DNA of 64,000 bases from NCBI GenBank assembly GCA_018669975.1, contig JABHSK010000009.1, forward strand, positions 1 to 64,000. Reading direction: 5' to 3'. The translations under genes were made by a program, and so were the position numbers. Position 1 is the stretch's first letter. Each line of letters begins with the position of its first letter. The stretch is from Candidatus Parcubacteria bacterium. Its GTDB lineage: Bacteria; Patescibacteria; ABY1; UBA1558; GWA2-36-10. This document shows, piece by piece, positions 16,254 through 24,606 of this stretch. The notes below the pieces were generated by a model, which was not told the DNA's origin, searched no databases, and saw nothing but the letters and a program-made list of their open reading frames with translations.

Positions 16254-17542
16254 AATTCTGTTATTACTTTAAGTGGAGCTGAATATAGCTCCTGATAGGT
16301 GGTAAACCTATTTAAGGGTATAATTTGTTTAGCATAGGACATCATCAGTAAACCATTAAATACCATTCCTGTAAATATCACTACTATCACTATTATAAGA
16401 ATGATTTTTTTAAGTTTAATTCTATAAAATAAATAGGTCCAACCCCAAGCAAAGATAAACAAACTACTAACCATACGTCTAGCTCCAAAAGAGCCTCCAC
16501 CGTACCAATCGTATAGAGCGGAATTCATATATATCTGCAACATTAACGCCAACATCATTAAAGATGCGAGTAATTTATATTTTCTAAAAGACCAAATTAA
16601 ACCTAATAAACCCAAAATCAACAAAGGGTGTATTACTAACATGCCGTGGTAGCTAGAAAATAAAAATTGCCAAATATTAGGGTCACTTAAGCTAAAAAAT
16701 GTCTCTCCCTGCGGCACAGTAATCCAACTTCCAAAAATATATCTCCACATAAATAATTGTGGCAAGATAGCAATAATAAAAGATAAAATGAGTACCAAGA
16801 TTTTGTTTATATTTTTCCTGCCCCTATTAAACAGTCTACTTAAAATAATACCTAGTGGGATTACTGCCAACAAAATATCCTGCCAGCGCAATAAAAACAA
16901 CAAACCAACAGTAATACCTAAACGAACAAAGTCTTGCCATCGCCATTGTTTGGCTTGATATATTTTTACACTAAAATAAAAAACTAAAGCACCGGAAAAG
17001 ACTGTTAGCCCATGGGCCATACTAGGCTCGTAGATTAAATAAAATGGCACTGGTGACAATGCTATAGCTACTAGAGTGCCCCACCAAGCATATTTTTTAT
17101 CTAATAACTTAACTAGCGCCTTAAATATAAAAACCACCCCTAATAAAAAATAAAACCAGGTGCCCACGGCAATAGCTATTTGGTATGGTAGATTGTACCC
17201 AGCAAGATCAAAGTCATCCACAAAAACAAATAAACTATCTATCAGCTGCGCTAAGATAATAAAAGGGCTCCACAAAATAGCTGAGCCAACAGCAAAAGGA
17301 TTACCAACATTACCACTGGCTACTTGCCAACCCTCAACAGTGTGATGATCATAGAGCTTATCATATAGGGTAAACTCGTTATTAAGATCAAAATTACCAT
17401 CAAAAAATAAAGATCGCGCATAAGCATAATACCCAAAACCATCTCCACCTATTTGCCAAGATGGTTTAAGAGCTATTACTGCTAATAATAAAATTATTAA
17501 TATTAATAGCGCTAAGTTACCTGCGGTATGTTTCTTTCCCAT
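16250..17542 (-). CDS. Multi-pass membrane protein, GT-C/GT39-like glycosyltransferase
   Basis: A 430-aa protein with about 10-11 hydrophobic helices. The N-terminal loop has GGDGFGYYAYARSL (the acidic residue expected after TM1 in GT-C enzymes), and a conserved-looking GGGSFGARRMVSSL segment lies near the C-terminus, as in the related protein at 58493-59797. It probably transfers sugar from a polyprenyl-phosphate donor outside the membrane. It shares an ATGA overlap with queH, although no functional link to queuosine is obvious. A TTGACA/TAGAAT promoter ends 6 nt before the ATG, so the operon mRNA should be leaderless. Confidence 0.7.
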   Translation of the reverse strand: MGKKHTAGNLALLILIILLLAVIALKPSWQIGGDGFGYYAYARSLFFDGNFDLNNEFTLYDKLYDHHTVEGWQVASGNVGNPFAVGSAILWSPFIILAQLIDSLFVFVDDFDLAGYNLPYQIAIAVGTWFYFLLGVVFIFKALVKLLDKKYAWWGTLVAIALSPVPFYLIYEPSMAHGLTVFSGALVFYFSVKIYQAKQWRWQDFVRLGITVGLLFLLRWQDILLAVIPLGIILSRLFNRGRKNINKILVLILSFIIAILPQLFMWRYIFGSWITVPQGETFFSLSDPNIWQFLFSSYHGMLVIHPLLILGLLGLIWSFRKYKLLASLMMLALMLQIYMNSALYDWYGGGSFGARRMVSSLFIFAWGWTYLFYRIKLKKIILIIVIVVIFTGMVFNGLLMMSYAKQIIPLNRFTTYQELYSAPLKVITEL

Positions 17543-17548
17543 ATAAAA

Positions 17549-17577
17549 ATTCTATAAGAAGCTGTCTAGCTTGTCAA
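17549..17577 (-). promoter_or_regulatory. Promoter of the membrane GT-queH-queA operon
   Basis: Minus strand: TTGACA (17572-17577), 17-bp spacer, TAGAAT (17549-17554), then 6 nt to the ATG. The -35 abuts the preceding terminator T-tract. Confidence 0.8.
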
Positions 17578-17607
17578 AATAAAAAGAGTCGTTGCTGTTG
17601 CAACGAC
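17578..17607 (-). terminator. Terminator of the 17618-18169 gene
   Basis: Perfect 8-bp stem GTCGTTGC / GCAACGAC, then TCTTTTTATTTT on the minus strand. Confidence 0.9.
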
Positions 17608-17617
17608 CCATAATATT

Positions 17618-18169
17618 CTATCCTTCCTGCGGTGCAGGCGGTTGTGACACATCCGTGTCAACGCTCCGCATACCAGCAGTAGTGGCATCCTTGATGCCAG
17701 TAGCAGCGTCCTTCATATCGGACAAGCTTACACGAGCCTCTTCGTCAATATCATCTCCCAAGGCTACTGCCTCATCCAATACCTTAAGGAGCGCGCCAAG
17801 ATTGTCCAATAAATCCATCTGCAGAGCCCTCATCATTTCATCGGGAACACGCTGATAGCGATCAGTAACATACTCTTCCCAATTTTCCAAGGTAGGCTGC
17901 TCGAGCATATTAGGACGACTGTCCTTTACTTCTTGCATCAGTCCGATGTCAAAAGCCAGGTCACGGGCATCATAGAAATCCAGGGGTATCCTCTGGCCAT
18001 CTTCGGTAAACATTACCAAAAAGTTGGTGGTTTCCAACATCTGCCAGCTGGTACCTTGATCTAGAATGTCCATGATTGTTGCCCAAAACTGCTTGAAAGC
18101 TGCCGGAAAATTACTGTGAGCTCCTTTTTCCTCGAGTCCAACTGTGACTGAAAAAACTGTCTTCGGCAT
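17618..18169 (-). CDS. Hypothetical acidic protein, 183 aa
   Basis: The start is supported by AAGGAG nine nt upstream. The protein is strongly acidic and predicted soluble. The N-terminal half has mixed strand/helix character (SVTVGLEEKG, FLVMFTEDGQRIPLDFYDARDLAFDIGL) and the C-terminal third is helical with an Asp/Ala-rich tail. I do not recognise it. It is GC-richer than ruvB next door and sits between two terminators, so it is expressed alone. A TTGACA box follows the ruvB terminator. Confidence 0.65.
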   Translation of the reverse strand: MPKTVFSVTVGLEEKGAHSNFPAAFKQFWATIMDILDQGTSWQMLETTNFLVMFTEDGQRIPLDFYDARDLAFDIGLMQEVKDSRPNMLEQPTLENWEEYVTDRYQRVPDEMMRALQMDLLDNLGALLKVLDEAVALGDDIDEEARVSLSDMKDAATGIKDATTAGMRSVDTDVSQPPAPQEG

Positions 18170-18249
18170 TAGAATTACTCCTTGCTTGGGTTTTGTAATG
18201 ATGAACTAATATACTACGAATCATATAAAATGTACTTAGACTTCCAGTG

Positions 18250-18278
18250 AAGTTAACAAAAAAAAATAATAGTGTCAA
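18250..18278 (-). promoter_or_regulatory. Putative promoter for the 17618-18169 gene
   Basis: Minus strand: TTGACA (18273-18278), 17-bp spacer, weak TAACTT (18250-18255). The -35 abuts the ruvB terminator tract, as at other loci in this window. Confidence 0.4.
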
Positions 18279-18311
18279 ATAGAAAACGCGCCCCGTTTAT
18301 AGCGGGGCGCG
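18279..18311 (-). terminator. Terminator of ruvB
   Basis: GC-rich 9-bp stem CGCGCCCCG / CGGGGCGCG followed by TTTTCTATTT on the minus strand. Confidence 0.9.
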
Positions 18312-18321
18312 CTAAAATATA

Positions 18322-19338
18322 TTAAAACAATTTACTATCTTTTGGCTTTTCAACCTCTAAATAGTCATAAGTCTTCTCAGTAGCCACCCTACCCTTAGAG
18401 GTTCTAGACAAAAACCCTAACTGCATCAAGTATGGTTCGAATATCTCTTCAATGGTGCCGGCCTCTTCCTGGACCGCTGCTGCTAAAGTGCCTAAACCAA
18501 CTGGCCCACCAGAAAAATTATCTACTATAGCCTTGAGTAACCTTCTATCTAAATCATCTAAACCGTGTTTATCAATGGCCATCAATTCTAAAGCCTGATT
18601 AGTTAGGTCTAATGACACATCTCCGTTACTCTTAACTTGAGCATAATCTCTAACCCTCTTAAGAATACGATTAGCTATCCTTGGGGTAGCTCTACTACGA
18701 CTAGCTATCTCATCACTGGATTGTTGATCCATGCTAATACTTAAAATATCCGCTGAACGTCTTACTATACTAGACAATTCTTGATCATTATAAAAATTCA
18801 GTCTAAAGGTAACGCCAAATCTATCCCTAAGTGGTGAAGAAATTAAATTATATCTAGTGGTAGCACCGATGATAGTAAACTTTGGTAAATCCAAACGCAA
18901 GATCTGAGCTGAAGGACCTTTGCCTAAAATAATGTCTAAAGCAAAATCTTCCATGGCCGGATAAAGAACCTCTTCAATAGTTTTATTCAATCTGTGTATC
19001 TCATCAATAAATAGAATGTCACCATCTTGTAGATTAGTGATGATGGCTGCTAGATCTCCTGCCTTAGAAATAGCTGGCCCAGATGTAACCTTTATACCCA
19101 CACCCATTTCTTTAGCTATAATATGAGCTAAAGTAGTTTTACCTAAACCCGGGGGTCCAAAAAGCAACACATGATCCAGCGCTTCCTTCCTTTCCTGGGC
19201 AGCCCTAAGAACAATATCTAAATTAGCCTTGACCTGTTCTTGTCCAACATAGTCCCCTAATTTTTGTGGACGTAAAGTCAAATCCCAAGTTTTGTCAGTA
19301 TTTTGCTCTTGAGCTGATGTTATTCTCTCTTCTTCCAT
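18322..19338 (-). CDS. ruvB: Holliday junction branch migration ATPase RuvB
   Basis: Hexameric AAA+ motor that drives branch migration with RuvA. 338 aa, normal length. N-terminal LRPQKLGDYVGQEQVK, Walker A GPPGLGKTT near residue 61, Walker B FIDEIHR near residue 110, sensor 1 IIGATTR near residue 157, arginine-finger region SPLRDRFG, and a C-terminal winged helix with GTIEEIFEPYLMQLGFLSRTSKGR. No ruvA or ruvC lies next to it here. It is transcribed alone between terminators. Confidence 0.98.
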   Translation of the reverse strand: MEEERITSAQEQNTDKTWDLTLRPQKLGDYVGQEQVKANLDIVLRAAQERKEALDHVLLFGPPGLGKTTLAHIIAKEMGVGIKVTSGPAISKAGDLAAIITNLQDGDILFIDEIHRLNKTIEEVLYPAMEDFALDIILGKGPSAQILRLDLPKFTIIGATTRYNLISSPLRDRFGVTFRLNFYNDQELSSIVRRSADILSISMDQQSSDEIASRSRATPRIANRILKRVRDYAQVKSNGDVSLDLTNQALELMAIDKHGLDDLDRRLLKAIVDNFSGGPVGLGTLAAAVQEEAGTIEEIFEPYLMQLGFLSRTSKGRVATEKTYDYLEVEKPKDSKLF

Positions 19339-19380
19339 AGTATTTAAAAGATTATCATCAAATTTAGATATTTACAAGGA

Positions 19381-19406
19381 ATCAAAAAATCCCGCCGTAG
19401 CGGGAT
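19381..19406 (-). terminator. Terminator of the gyrA operon
   Basis: ATCCCG-ctacgg-CGGGAT followed by TTTTTTGAT on the minus strand. Confidence 0.85.
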
Positions 19407-19410
19407 TCTT

Positions 19411-21933
19411 TTATATAAATGTTACTGAGGATACAGTATCGCCCTCATCTTTAAATCTCATCAAACGTACACCTTGAGTAGCGCGCCCCAACACATTAAC
19501 TGCCTTAATAGGTAAACGGATAACCTGCCCATTCTTAGAAATAATAATAATATCCTCATCTTCCCCTTTACTGCTAACAATCTTAGCTGAAGCTACATTG
19601 CCAGTTTTAGCAGTCACCTGGGCTGTCTTAATGCCAGAACCACCACGGCCCTGTACTTTATAGGCGGCCAACTTAGTACGCTTACCAAAACCATTGTCTG
19701 TAACTATTAAGAATTGCTCCTCTTTGGATGCCTTGCCATCAGGAATCAAATCCACTCCCACCAACTGATCATCCTTCTTTAGCTTCATAGCTCTAACGCC
19801 AGAAGCAGACCTGCCCATAGCTCTAACGTTTTTTTCTTTAAACCTTATAGACTGCCCTTTAACAGTAGCCAACATAATATCATCTTTACCGGAAGAAGGT
19901 CTGACCCAGTTTAAAATATCATCTTTCTTTAATTTTATTGCTATCAAGCCTGAGCGGCGAACATTCTTAAATTGTTCAACTTCTACCCTCTTAATAACAC
20001 CCCCTTTGGTGACCATAACAAAATATTTAAAGGCGTTAAAATCCTCACTCTGCAGAATAGAAGAAATCTTTTCTTCTGGAGATAATTGTAAAAAGTTAAC
20101 TATATTTTGTCCTTTGGCAGTTCTGGATTGTTGAGGCACCTCATAGGCTTTAAGTTGAAAAACTCTACCCTTGGTAGTAAAAAACATCAACTCTGCATGC
20201 GTATTGGTAGAGAAAAATAACTGCACCTGATCCTGTTCCTTGGTAGTTAACCCCATCACTCCTTTACCACCACGGCCCTGGGTCTTAAATAATTCGGCAG
20301 ACACTCTTTTGATATAACCATCGTGAGTCATGGCAATTATTGTCTGCTCGTTCGGTATCAAGTCTTTGGCCGTCATCTGACCAATAGCTGTCTTGACGAC
20401 CCTAGTCTTTCTGTCATCGGCAAATTTATCCCTCAATGCAGCTAGCTCTTCTTTAATAATATTTAAAACCTTGAGCTTACTCTTAAGGATGGTTGTTAAT
20501 TGTTTAATTAATTTTAATTTTTCTTTGAGCTCATCCTCTAGTCTCTTTCTTTCCATGTTAGCTAGGCTCTGCAACTTCATTTCCAAAATGGCCACTGCCT
20601 GTCTTTCAGTCAATTTAAATTTCTTCATTAAATTAGCCTTGGCCACTTCTTTGTCTTTGGATGCCCTAATAGTCTTAATAACAGCATCAATTTTATCTAG
20701 AGCCTTTTTTAAGCCTTCTAAAATATGCGCTCTGTCTTTAGCTTTGTCTAACTCAAACTGAGTACGTTTAACAACCACATTCTGTCTGTGTTTGATATAT
20801 TCTTCTAAGATAGATTTAAGATTAAGCACCCTTGGCTGAATACCATCCACTAGAGCTAACATGTTTACATGGAATTTCTCCTGTAACTGAGTATGTTTGT
20901 AAAGATTGTTTAAAATCTTATTAGGATAAGCATCTTTTTTCAGATCAACTACTACACGCACACCATCCTTGTCTGACTCATCACGCAAATCTTTAATGCC
21001 TTCTAATTTCTTATCCTTAACCAAATTAGCAATCTTTTCTAGTAAATTAGCTTTATTAACCTGATAAGGCACAGAAGAAACAATTATTTGATATTGCCCA
21101 TCTTTGGGTTCAATAATTTCTGCTTCACCCCTCATTACTATACCACCACGACCAGTAGCATATGCTGTCTTGATGTCCTCTATGTTATAAATTACACCAC
21201 CAGTTGGAAAATCTGGACCCTTAACTACAGCCATTAAATCTTCAATTGTAGTATTTGAATTCTCTACCAACATATTAATGGCATCAATCAATTCTCCCAA
21301 ATTATGTGGGGGAATATTAGTAGCCATACCAACAGCAATACCAGTAGTACCATTCAATAATAAATTTGGTAGCTTAGCTGGTAACACTTTTGGTTCTTTA
21401 TGTGAACCATCATAGTTAGGAACAAAATCAACTGTATTTTTTTCGATATCAAAAATAAGCTCCTCAGCTAGCGCCTGAAGCTTAGCCTCAGTATAACGCA
21501 TGGCCGCTGCACTATCACCGTCCATAGAACCAAAGTTACCTTGCCCATTGACCAAAGGATAGCGCATAGAAAAATCCTGTGCCATCCTAACCATAGAATC
21601 ATAAACAGCTGTATCACCGTGCGGATGATATTTACCCAAAACCTCACCAACTACAGTAGCTGATTTACGGAACTTAGCCGTATGTTTAAGACCAATAGTC
21701 CACATGGCATACAAAATACGTCTATGTACTGGCTTTAGACCATCCCTAACATCAGGCAAAGCACGAGAGATGATAACACTCATGGCATAATCTATATATG
21801 AACTCTCCATCTCTTCAACAATGGCCAAGGGCTCTACTTTTCCCCGATTATTAACTGACTCCACATTTGACTCAACAGACTTCTGATTAGTAGTCTTTTT
21901 TGGTCTAAAAGATTTTTTCTTCTTTAACGGCAT
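19411..21933 (-). CDS. gyrA: DNA gyrase subunit A
   Basis: Breakage-reunion subunit of gyrase (840 aa). The N-terminal type IIA domain has DYAMSVIISRALPDVRDG, LKPVHRRILY and AAMRYTEAKL with the catalytic Tyr. A long coiled coil spans about residues 370-490. The C-terminal beta-pinwheel has the GyrA box as QGRGGKG near residue 555 (consensus QRRGGKG), which argues for gyrase rather than ParC. The basic N-terminal extension (PLKKKKSFRPKK) is longer than in E. coli. It is the third gene of an operon with an MBL-like protein and a small membrane protein (19-bp gap). The quinolone-determining segment is present without obvious gaps. Confidence 0.97.
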   Translation of the reverse strand: MPLKKKKSFRPKKTTNQKSVESNVESVNNRGKVEPLAIVEEMESSYIDYAMSVIISRALPDVRDGLKPVHRRILYAMWTIGLKHTAKFRKSATVVGEVLGKYHPHGDTAVYDSMVRMAQDFSMRYPLVNGQGNFGSMDGDSAAAMRYTEAKLQALAEELIFDIEKNTVDFVPNYDGSHKEPKVLPAKLPNLLLNGTTGIAVGMATNIPPHNLGELIDAINMLVENSNTTIEDLMAVVKGPDFPTGGVIYNIEDIKTAYATGRGGIVMRGEAEIIEPKDGQYQIIVSSVPYQVNKANLLEKIANLVKDKKLEGIKDLRDESDKDGVRVVVDLKKDAYPNKILNNLYKHTQLQEKFHVNMLALVDGIQPRVLNLKSILEEYIKHRQNVVVKRTQFELDKAKDRAHILEGLKKALDKIDAVIKTIRASKDKEVAKANLMKKFKLTERQAVAILEMKLQSLANMERKRLEDELKEKLKLIKQLTTILKSKLKVLNIIKEELAALRDKFADDRKTRVVKTAIGQMTAKDLIPNEQTIIAMTHDGYIKRVSAELFKTQGRGGKGVMGLTTKEQDQVQLFFSTNTHAELMFFTTKGRVFQLKAYEVPQQSRTAKGQNIVNFLQLSPEEKISSILQSEDFNAFKYFVMVTKGGVIKRVEVEQFKNVRRSGLIAIKLKKDDILNWVRPSSGKDDIMLATVKGQSIRFKEKNVRAMGRSASGVRAMKLKKDDQLVGVDLIPDGKASKEEQFLIVTDNGFGKRTKLAAYKVQGRGGSGIKTAQVTAKTGNVASAKIVSSKGEDEDIIIISKNGQVIRLPIKAVNVLGRATQGVRLMRFKDEGDTVSSVTFI

Positions 21934-21952
21934 AATATTTAAAAAGTTTTAA

Positions 21953-22471
21953 TTAATCTGCACAAATTTGTAGGATATCACCACCATCTTCAGCATAGAA
22001 TAGGCAACCCAACAAATCTTCATTGGGATGACAAAATGTGTTTCTAGCAAAATGACTTAATATCTCCCCATCTTTAGCATTATCCCAATCCTCATCGGAA
22101 ACTTCTACTAAACAAGAGGCTCCTTCTCCACAATCAAGAAAATCATTACACATATGATCGGTAGAGGTAGCTTGTCCAGATATATGAAGTTTAAAAGCGT
22201 CTACCACCGCATCTTGCCTGGCCTGACGCTTGAATTCGTCCTCTAATATACCTAGACGTATTAAACCTAAGTCCACACCATCCTTAATTTGTCCCATGAC
22301 TCCAGTAGCTTCTTGACTAAGTCCCTGCCAAAAAAAATTTTGATCAGCGGATCTATTATCTTTCTGCACTGGTAAAAAATTTAACCACTGCCAAAAAATA
22401 AAACCTAAAAAAATAACAACCAAGACAGCTAACAATAAAATTTTACCTTTGTCGTTGGTAGTAAAAATCAT
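21953..22471 (-). CDS. Membrane-anchored cysteine-containing hypothetical protein
   Basis: 172 aa with one N-terminal transmembrane helix (residues ~10-28, preceded by Lys), then an extracytoplasmic helical region and a C-terminal segment with six cysteines (in MCND, LDCGEG, SCLV, TFCH, GCLF, QICAD contexts). The cysteines are likely disulfide-bonded if exported (inference). The start overlaps the upstream MBL-like gene by 4 bp (ATGA), so it is co-translated with it and lies upstream of gyrA. The family is not recognised. Confidence 0.75.
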   Translation of the reverse strand: MIFTTNDKGKILLLAVLVVIFLGFIFWQWLNFLPVQKDNRSADQNFFWQGLSQEATGVMGQIKDGVDLGLIRLGILEDEFKRQARQDAVVDAFKLHISGQATSTDHMCNDFLDCGEGASCLVEVSDEDWDNAKDGEILSHFARNTFCHPNEDLLGCLFYAEDGGDILQICAD

Positions 22472-23073
22472 TTCTTTGACTTCAATACTATTAATCTAAC
22501 CTCTTCTTCGAAGAGATCTTTCTTTTTAAGATTAAATTTATCAACTTCTTCTGCTTTAACTCCGAATTCTTTTACAAAATCTGTCACGTTATCTAGTTTT
22601 AGTTTACCACCACCATCTTTATGACAACTAGGAATTACTATCATCGGATCTATCTGACTAATCAATTTAACGGCTTCTTTACTGGTAGTAAAATCTCCAC
22701 CACCAACTGGTAAAATCAAAACATCTGCCCCACCTATTAATTCTAAATCCCCATTACTAATTTCCTGATGTCCAAATTCTCCTAGGAAGGCTATCTTAAT
22801 GTCATCAAAAATAACCAAATAAACTATACTATCGGAAATCTTATGACCATAAACAAAAACGTCACTGACCTCAAATTCTCCAGCTGAATCAATCACGAAA
22901 GCATCATTATTAAATTTGCTCTTGGTGACCTGCTTAGGATCTGAAAATAAAATAACCTCTGCCTTGCATTTACTAAATTTGGTCACATTATCCAAATTAT
23001 AAGGATTGAAAATCAGAGAACGGTGGCTATTTTGTAGTTTAAAATAGTTAAATCCGTACCACGAAATATTCAT
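22468..23073 (-). CDS. Degenerate metallo-beta-lactamase-fold protein (UlaG/COG2220-like)
   Basis: 201 aa. Strand pattern and signature turns (MNISWYGFNYFKLQN, FLGEFGHQEIS, GGADVLILPVGGGDFTT, VIPSCHKDGGG) match UlaG-like MBL hydrolases. The metal motif HxHxDH that should follow the second strand is replaced by ILFSDPKQVTKSK, so catalytic metal binding is unlikely. It may be a regulator or scaffold (inference). First gene of the gyrA operon, with an extended -10 promoter upstream. Confidence 0.75.
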   Translation of the reverse strand: MNISWYGFNYFKLQNSHRSLIFNPYNLDNVTKFSKCKAEVILFSDPKQVTKSKFNNDAFVIDSAGEFEVSDVFVYGHKISDSIVYLVIFDDIKIAFLGEFGHQEISNGDLELIGGADVLILPVGGGDFTTSKEAVKLISQIDPMIVIPSCHKDGGGKLKLDNVTDFVKEFGVKAEEVDKFNLKKKDLFEEEVRLIVLKSKK

Positions 23074-23109
23074 ATTTTTGCTATTTTTACTTATCTTTTA
23101 AACATGCTA

Positions 23110-23138
23110 ATTTTATCATAAAATCAACCTCTAGTAAA
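23110..23138 (-). promoter_or_regulatory. Promoter of the MBL-gyrA operon
   Basis: Minus strand: TTTACT (23133-23138), 17-bp spacer, TAAAAT (23110-23115) preceded by TGA, giving an extended -10. 36 nt to the ATG at 23073. Confidence 0.65.
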
Positions 23139-23168
23139 GCCTAAAATAGCCTAAAAACAGCCTAAAAA
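23138..23168. repeat. Three phased AGCCTAAAA direct repeats
   Basis: Copies at 23138, 23148 and 23159, i.e. 10 and 11 bp apart, so the A-tracts fall on one face of the helix. They lie immediately upstream of the gyrA-operon -35 and between two divergent promoters. Confidence 0.8.
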
Positions 23169-23208
23169 GGGGGCTTTTTTAACCATCAAAATGCTCTAGC
23201 CCTAGGGC

Positions 23209-23237
23209 TTGATTTTTTTTTAGATTTATGGTAATGT
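23209..23237 (+). promoter_or_regulatory. Promoter of rpsA
   Basis: TTGATT (23209-23214), 17-bp spacer, TAATGT (23232-23237). It leaves a ~95-nt leader containing a TGTC-tggctg-GACA hairpin near 23279-23292 and no clear Shine-Dalgarno, a feature compatible with S1 autoregulation. Confidence 0.55.
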
Positions 23238-23339
23238 AAGGCGGCAATTAATCAATATCCAAGAGTATTTTGGATGCTTGTCTGGCTGGACAATATCAGA
23301 TTACGTCTAGTCAAGCGGGATAAAATTTAATAATTAATA

Positions 23340-24545
23340 ATGTCAGACGTAAAAACAAGTACCACACCACAAAACGTAATGGATGCTTTGCTACAAAAAG
23401 AAGATGCAATGCAGATTCCAAAGCTAGGTGATTTGGTAGAAGGTACTGTAATCAGTATCTCAAAAAATGAAATTTATGTAGATATCTCAGGCCTAACTAC
23501 TGGTATAATCCGTGGTCGAGAAATCTATGATGAGTCAGATGAATCATCAAATCTAAAAGTAGGTAATAAAGCTGCGGCTACGGTTGTCGGTTTAGACAAC
23601 GAAAATGGCTACATGGAACTTTCTTTCCGTGAAGCTGGTCATAAAAAAGCTTGGGACAACCTAGAAAAATTACATGGCGAAGGAGTCATTGTAGATAGTA
23701 AAGTTATTGACGCCAACAAGGGTGGGCTAATGGTTAAAATTGGTAACGTAATCGGATTTTTACCAGTATCACAGCTAACTATTGAACATTACCCAAGAAT
23801 TGAGGGTGGAGATAAAAATAAGATTTTGGCTCATTTGAAAAGTTTTGTAAATGAACTACTTAGAACTAAAATAATAGATGTCAACGAGAGAGAAGAAAAG
23901 TTGATCGTCTCTGAAAAAGCCGCTTGGGATGACAAGCAGAGAAAAGTTGTCTCTAAGTATAAAATCGGCGAAAAAATCAAAGGTAAAGTAACCGGAGTAG
24001 TAGACTTTGGTGCTTTTGTAGAATTCGGTGATAATCTAGAAGGCTTAGTACATATTTCTGAATTAGCTTGGCAGAGAATCGACAATCCACGTGATGTTAT
24101 CAAGGTTAATGATGTAGTTGATGCTGAAATCATTGATATTGAAGACACTAAAATTTCTCTATCTATAAAGAAACTAAAAACTGACCCTTGGGCAGAAGTT
24201 GCTAAGAAATACAAAGTTGGACAAACTGTTGAAGGTAAAGTATTAAAGGTTAATCCTTTTGGTGCTTTTGTAGAATTAGACAACGATATCCATGGTTTGG
24301 TTCATATCTCTGAATTAAGTGATAAAAAGGTTAGTGATCTAGATAGTTTAATCAACGTTGGCAAAGACTATGAATTCATTATTCTTAGTATAGAGCCAAA
24401 AAATCATCGTTTGGGCCTATCTCTAAAAGCTGCTGGTAAACCTATCAAAGAAGAAGTTAAGGAAGATAAAGACGAAGCTAAAAAGGAAGATGCTCCAGCT
24501 GAGACTAAGGAAAAAGTTGATACTAAAAAAGAAGATACAAAATAA
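23340..24545 (+). CDS. rpsA: 30S ribosomal protein S1 (four S1 domains)
   Basis: 401 aa with four OB-fold S1 repeats at roughly residues 24-95, 105-178, 198-265 and 282-352. The third and fourth carry the typical GxVxGVVDFGAFVEF and GKVLKVNPFGAFVEL signatures followed by GLVHISEL. It binds mRNA at the ribosome. E. coli S1 has six repeats; four-domain forms are common in other phyla. A Lys/Glu-rich tail follows. There is no strong SD. It is followed closely by ftsH on the same strand without a clear terminator. Confidence 0.93.
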   Translation: MSDVKTSTTPQNVMDALLQKEDAMQIPKLGDLVEGTVISISKNEIYVDISGLTTGIIRGREIYDESDESSNLKVGNKAAATVVGLDNENGYMELSFREAGHKKAWDNLEKLHGEGVIVDSKVIDANKGGLMVKIGNVIGFLPVSQLTIEHYPRIEGGDKNKILAHLKSFVNELLRTKIIDVNEREEKLIVSEKAAWDDKQRKVVSKYKIGEKIKGKVTGVVDFGAFVEFGDNLEGLVHISELAWQRIDNPRDVIKVNDVVDAEIIDIEDTKISLSIKKLKTDPWAEVAKKYKVGQTVEGKVLKVNPFGAFVELDNDIHGLVHISELSDKKVSDLDSLINVGKDYEFIILSIEPKNHRLGLSLKAAGKPIKEEVKEDKDEAKKEDAPAETKEKVDTKKEDTK

Positions 24546-24606
24546 CCTAAAGGGTTTATAAATTGTATACTTTGTATTACAATAAAATTGTAACTAAATA
24601 AAAACT

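Noticed and set aside
23159..23180. Terminator at AGCCT...GGGCT before rpsA
   Set aside because: Only five pairs including a G-U, and no + strand gene precedes it. Better explained as part of the AGCCTAAAA repeat array.
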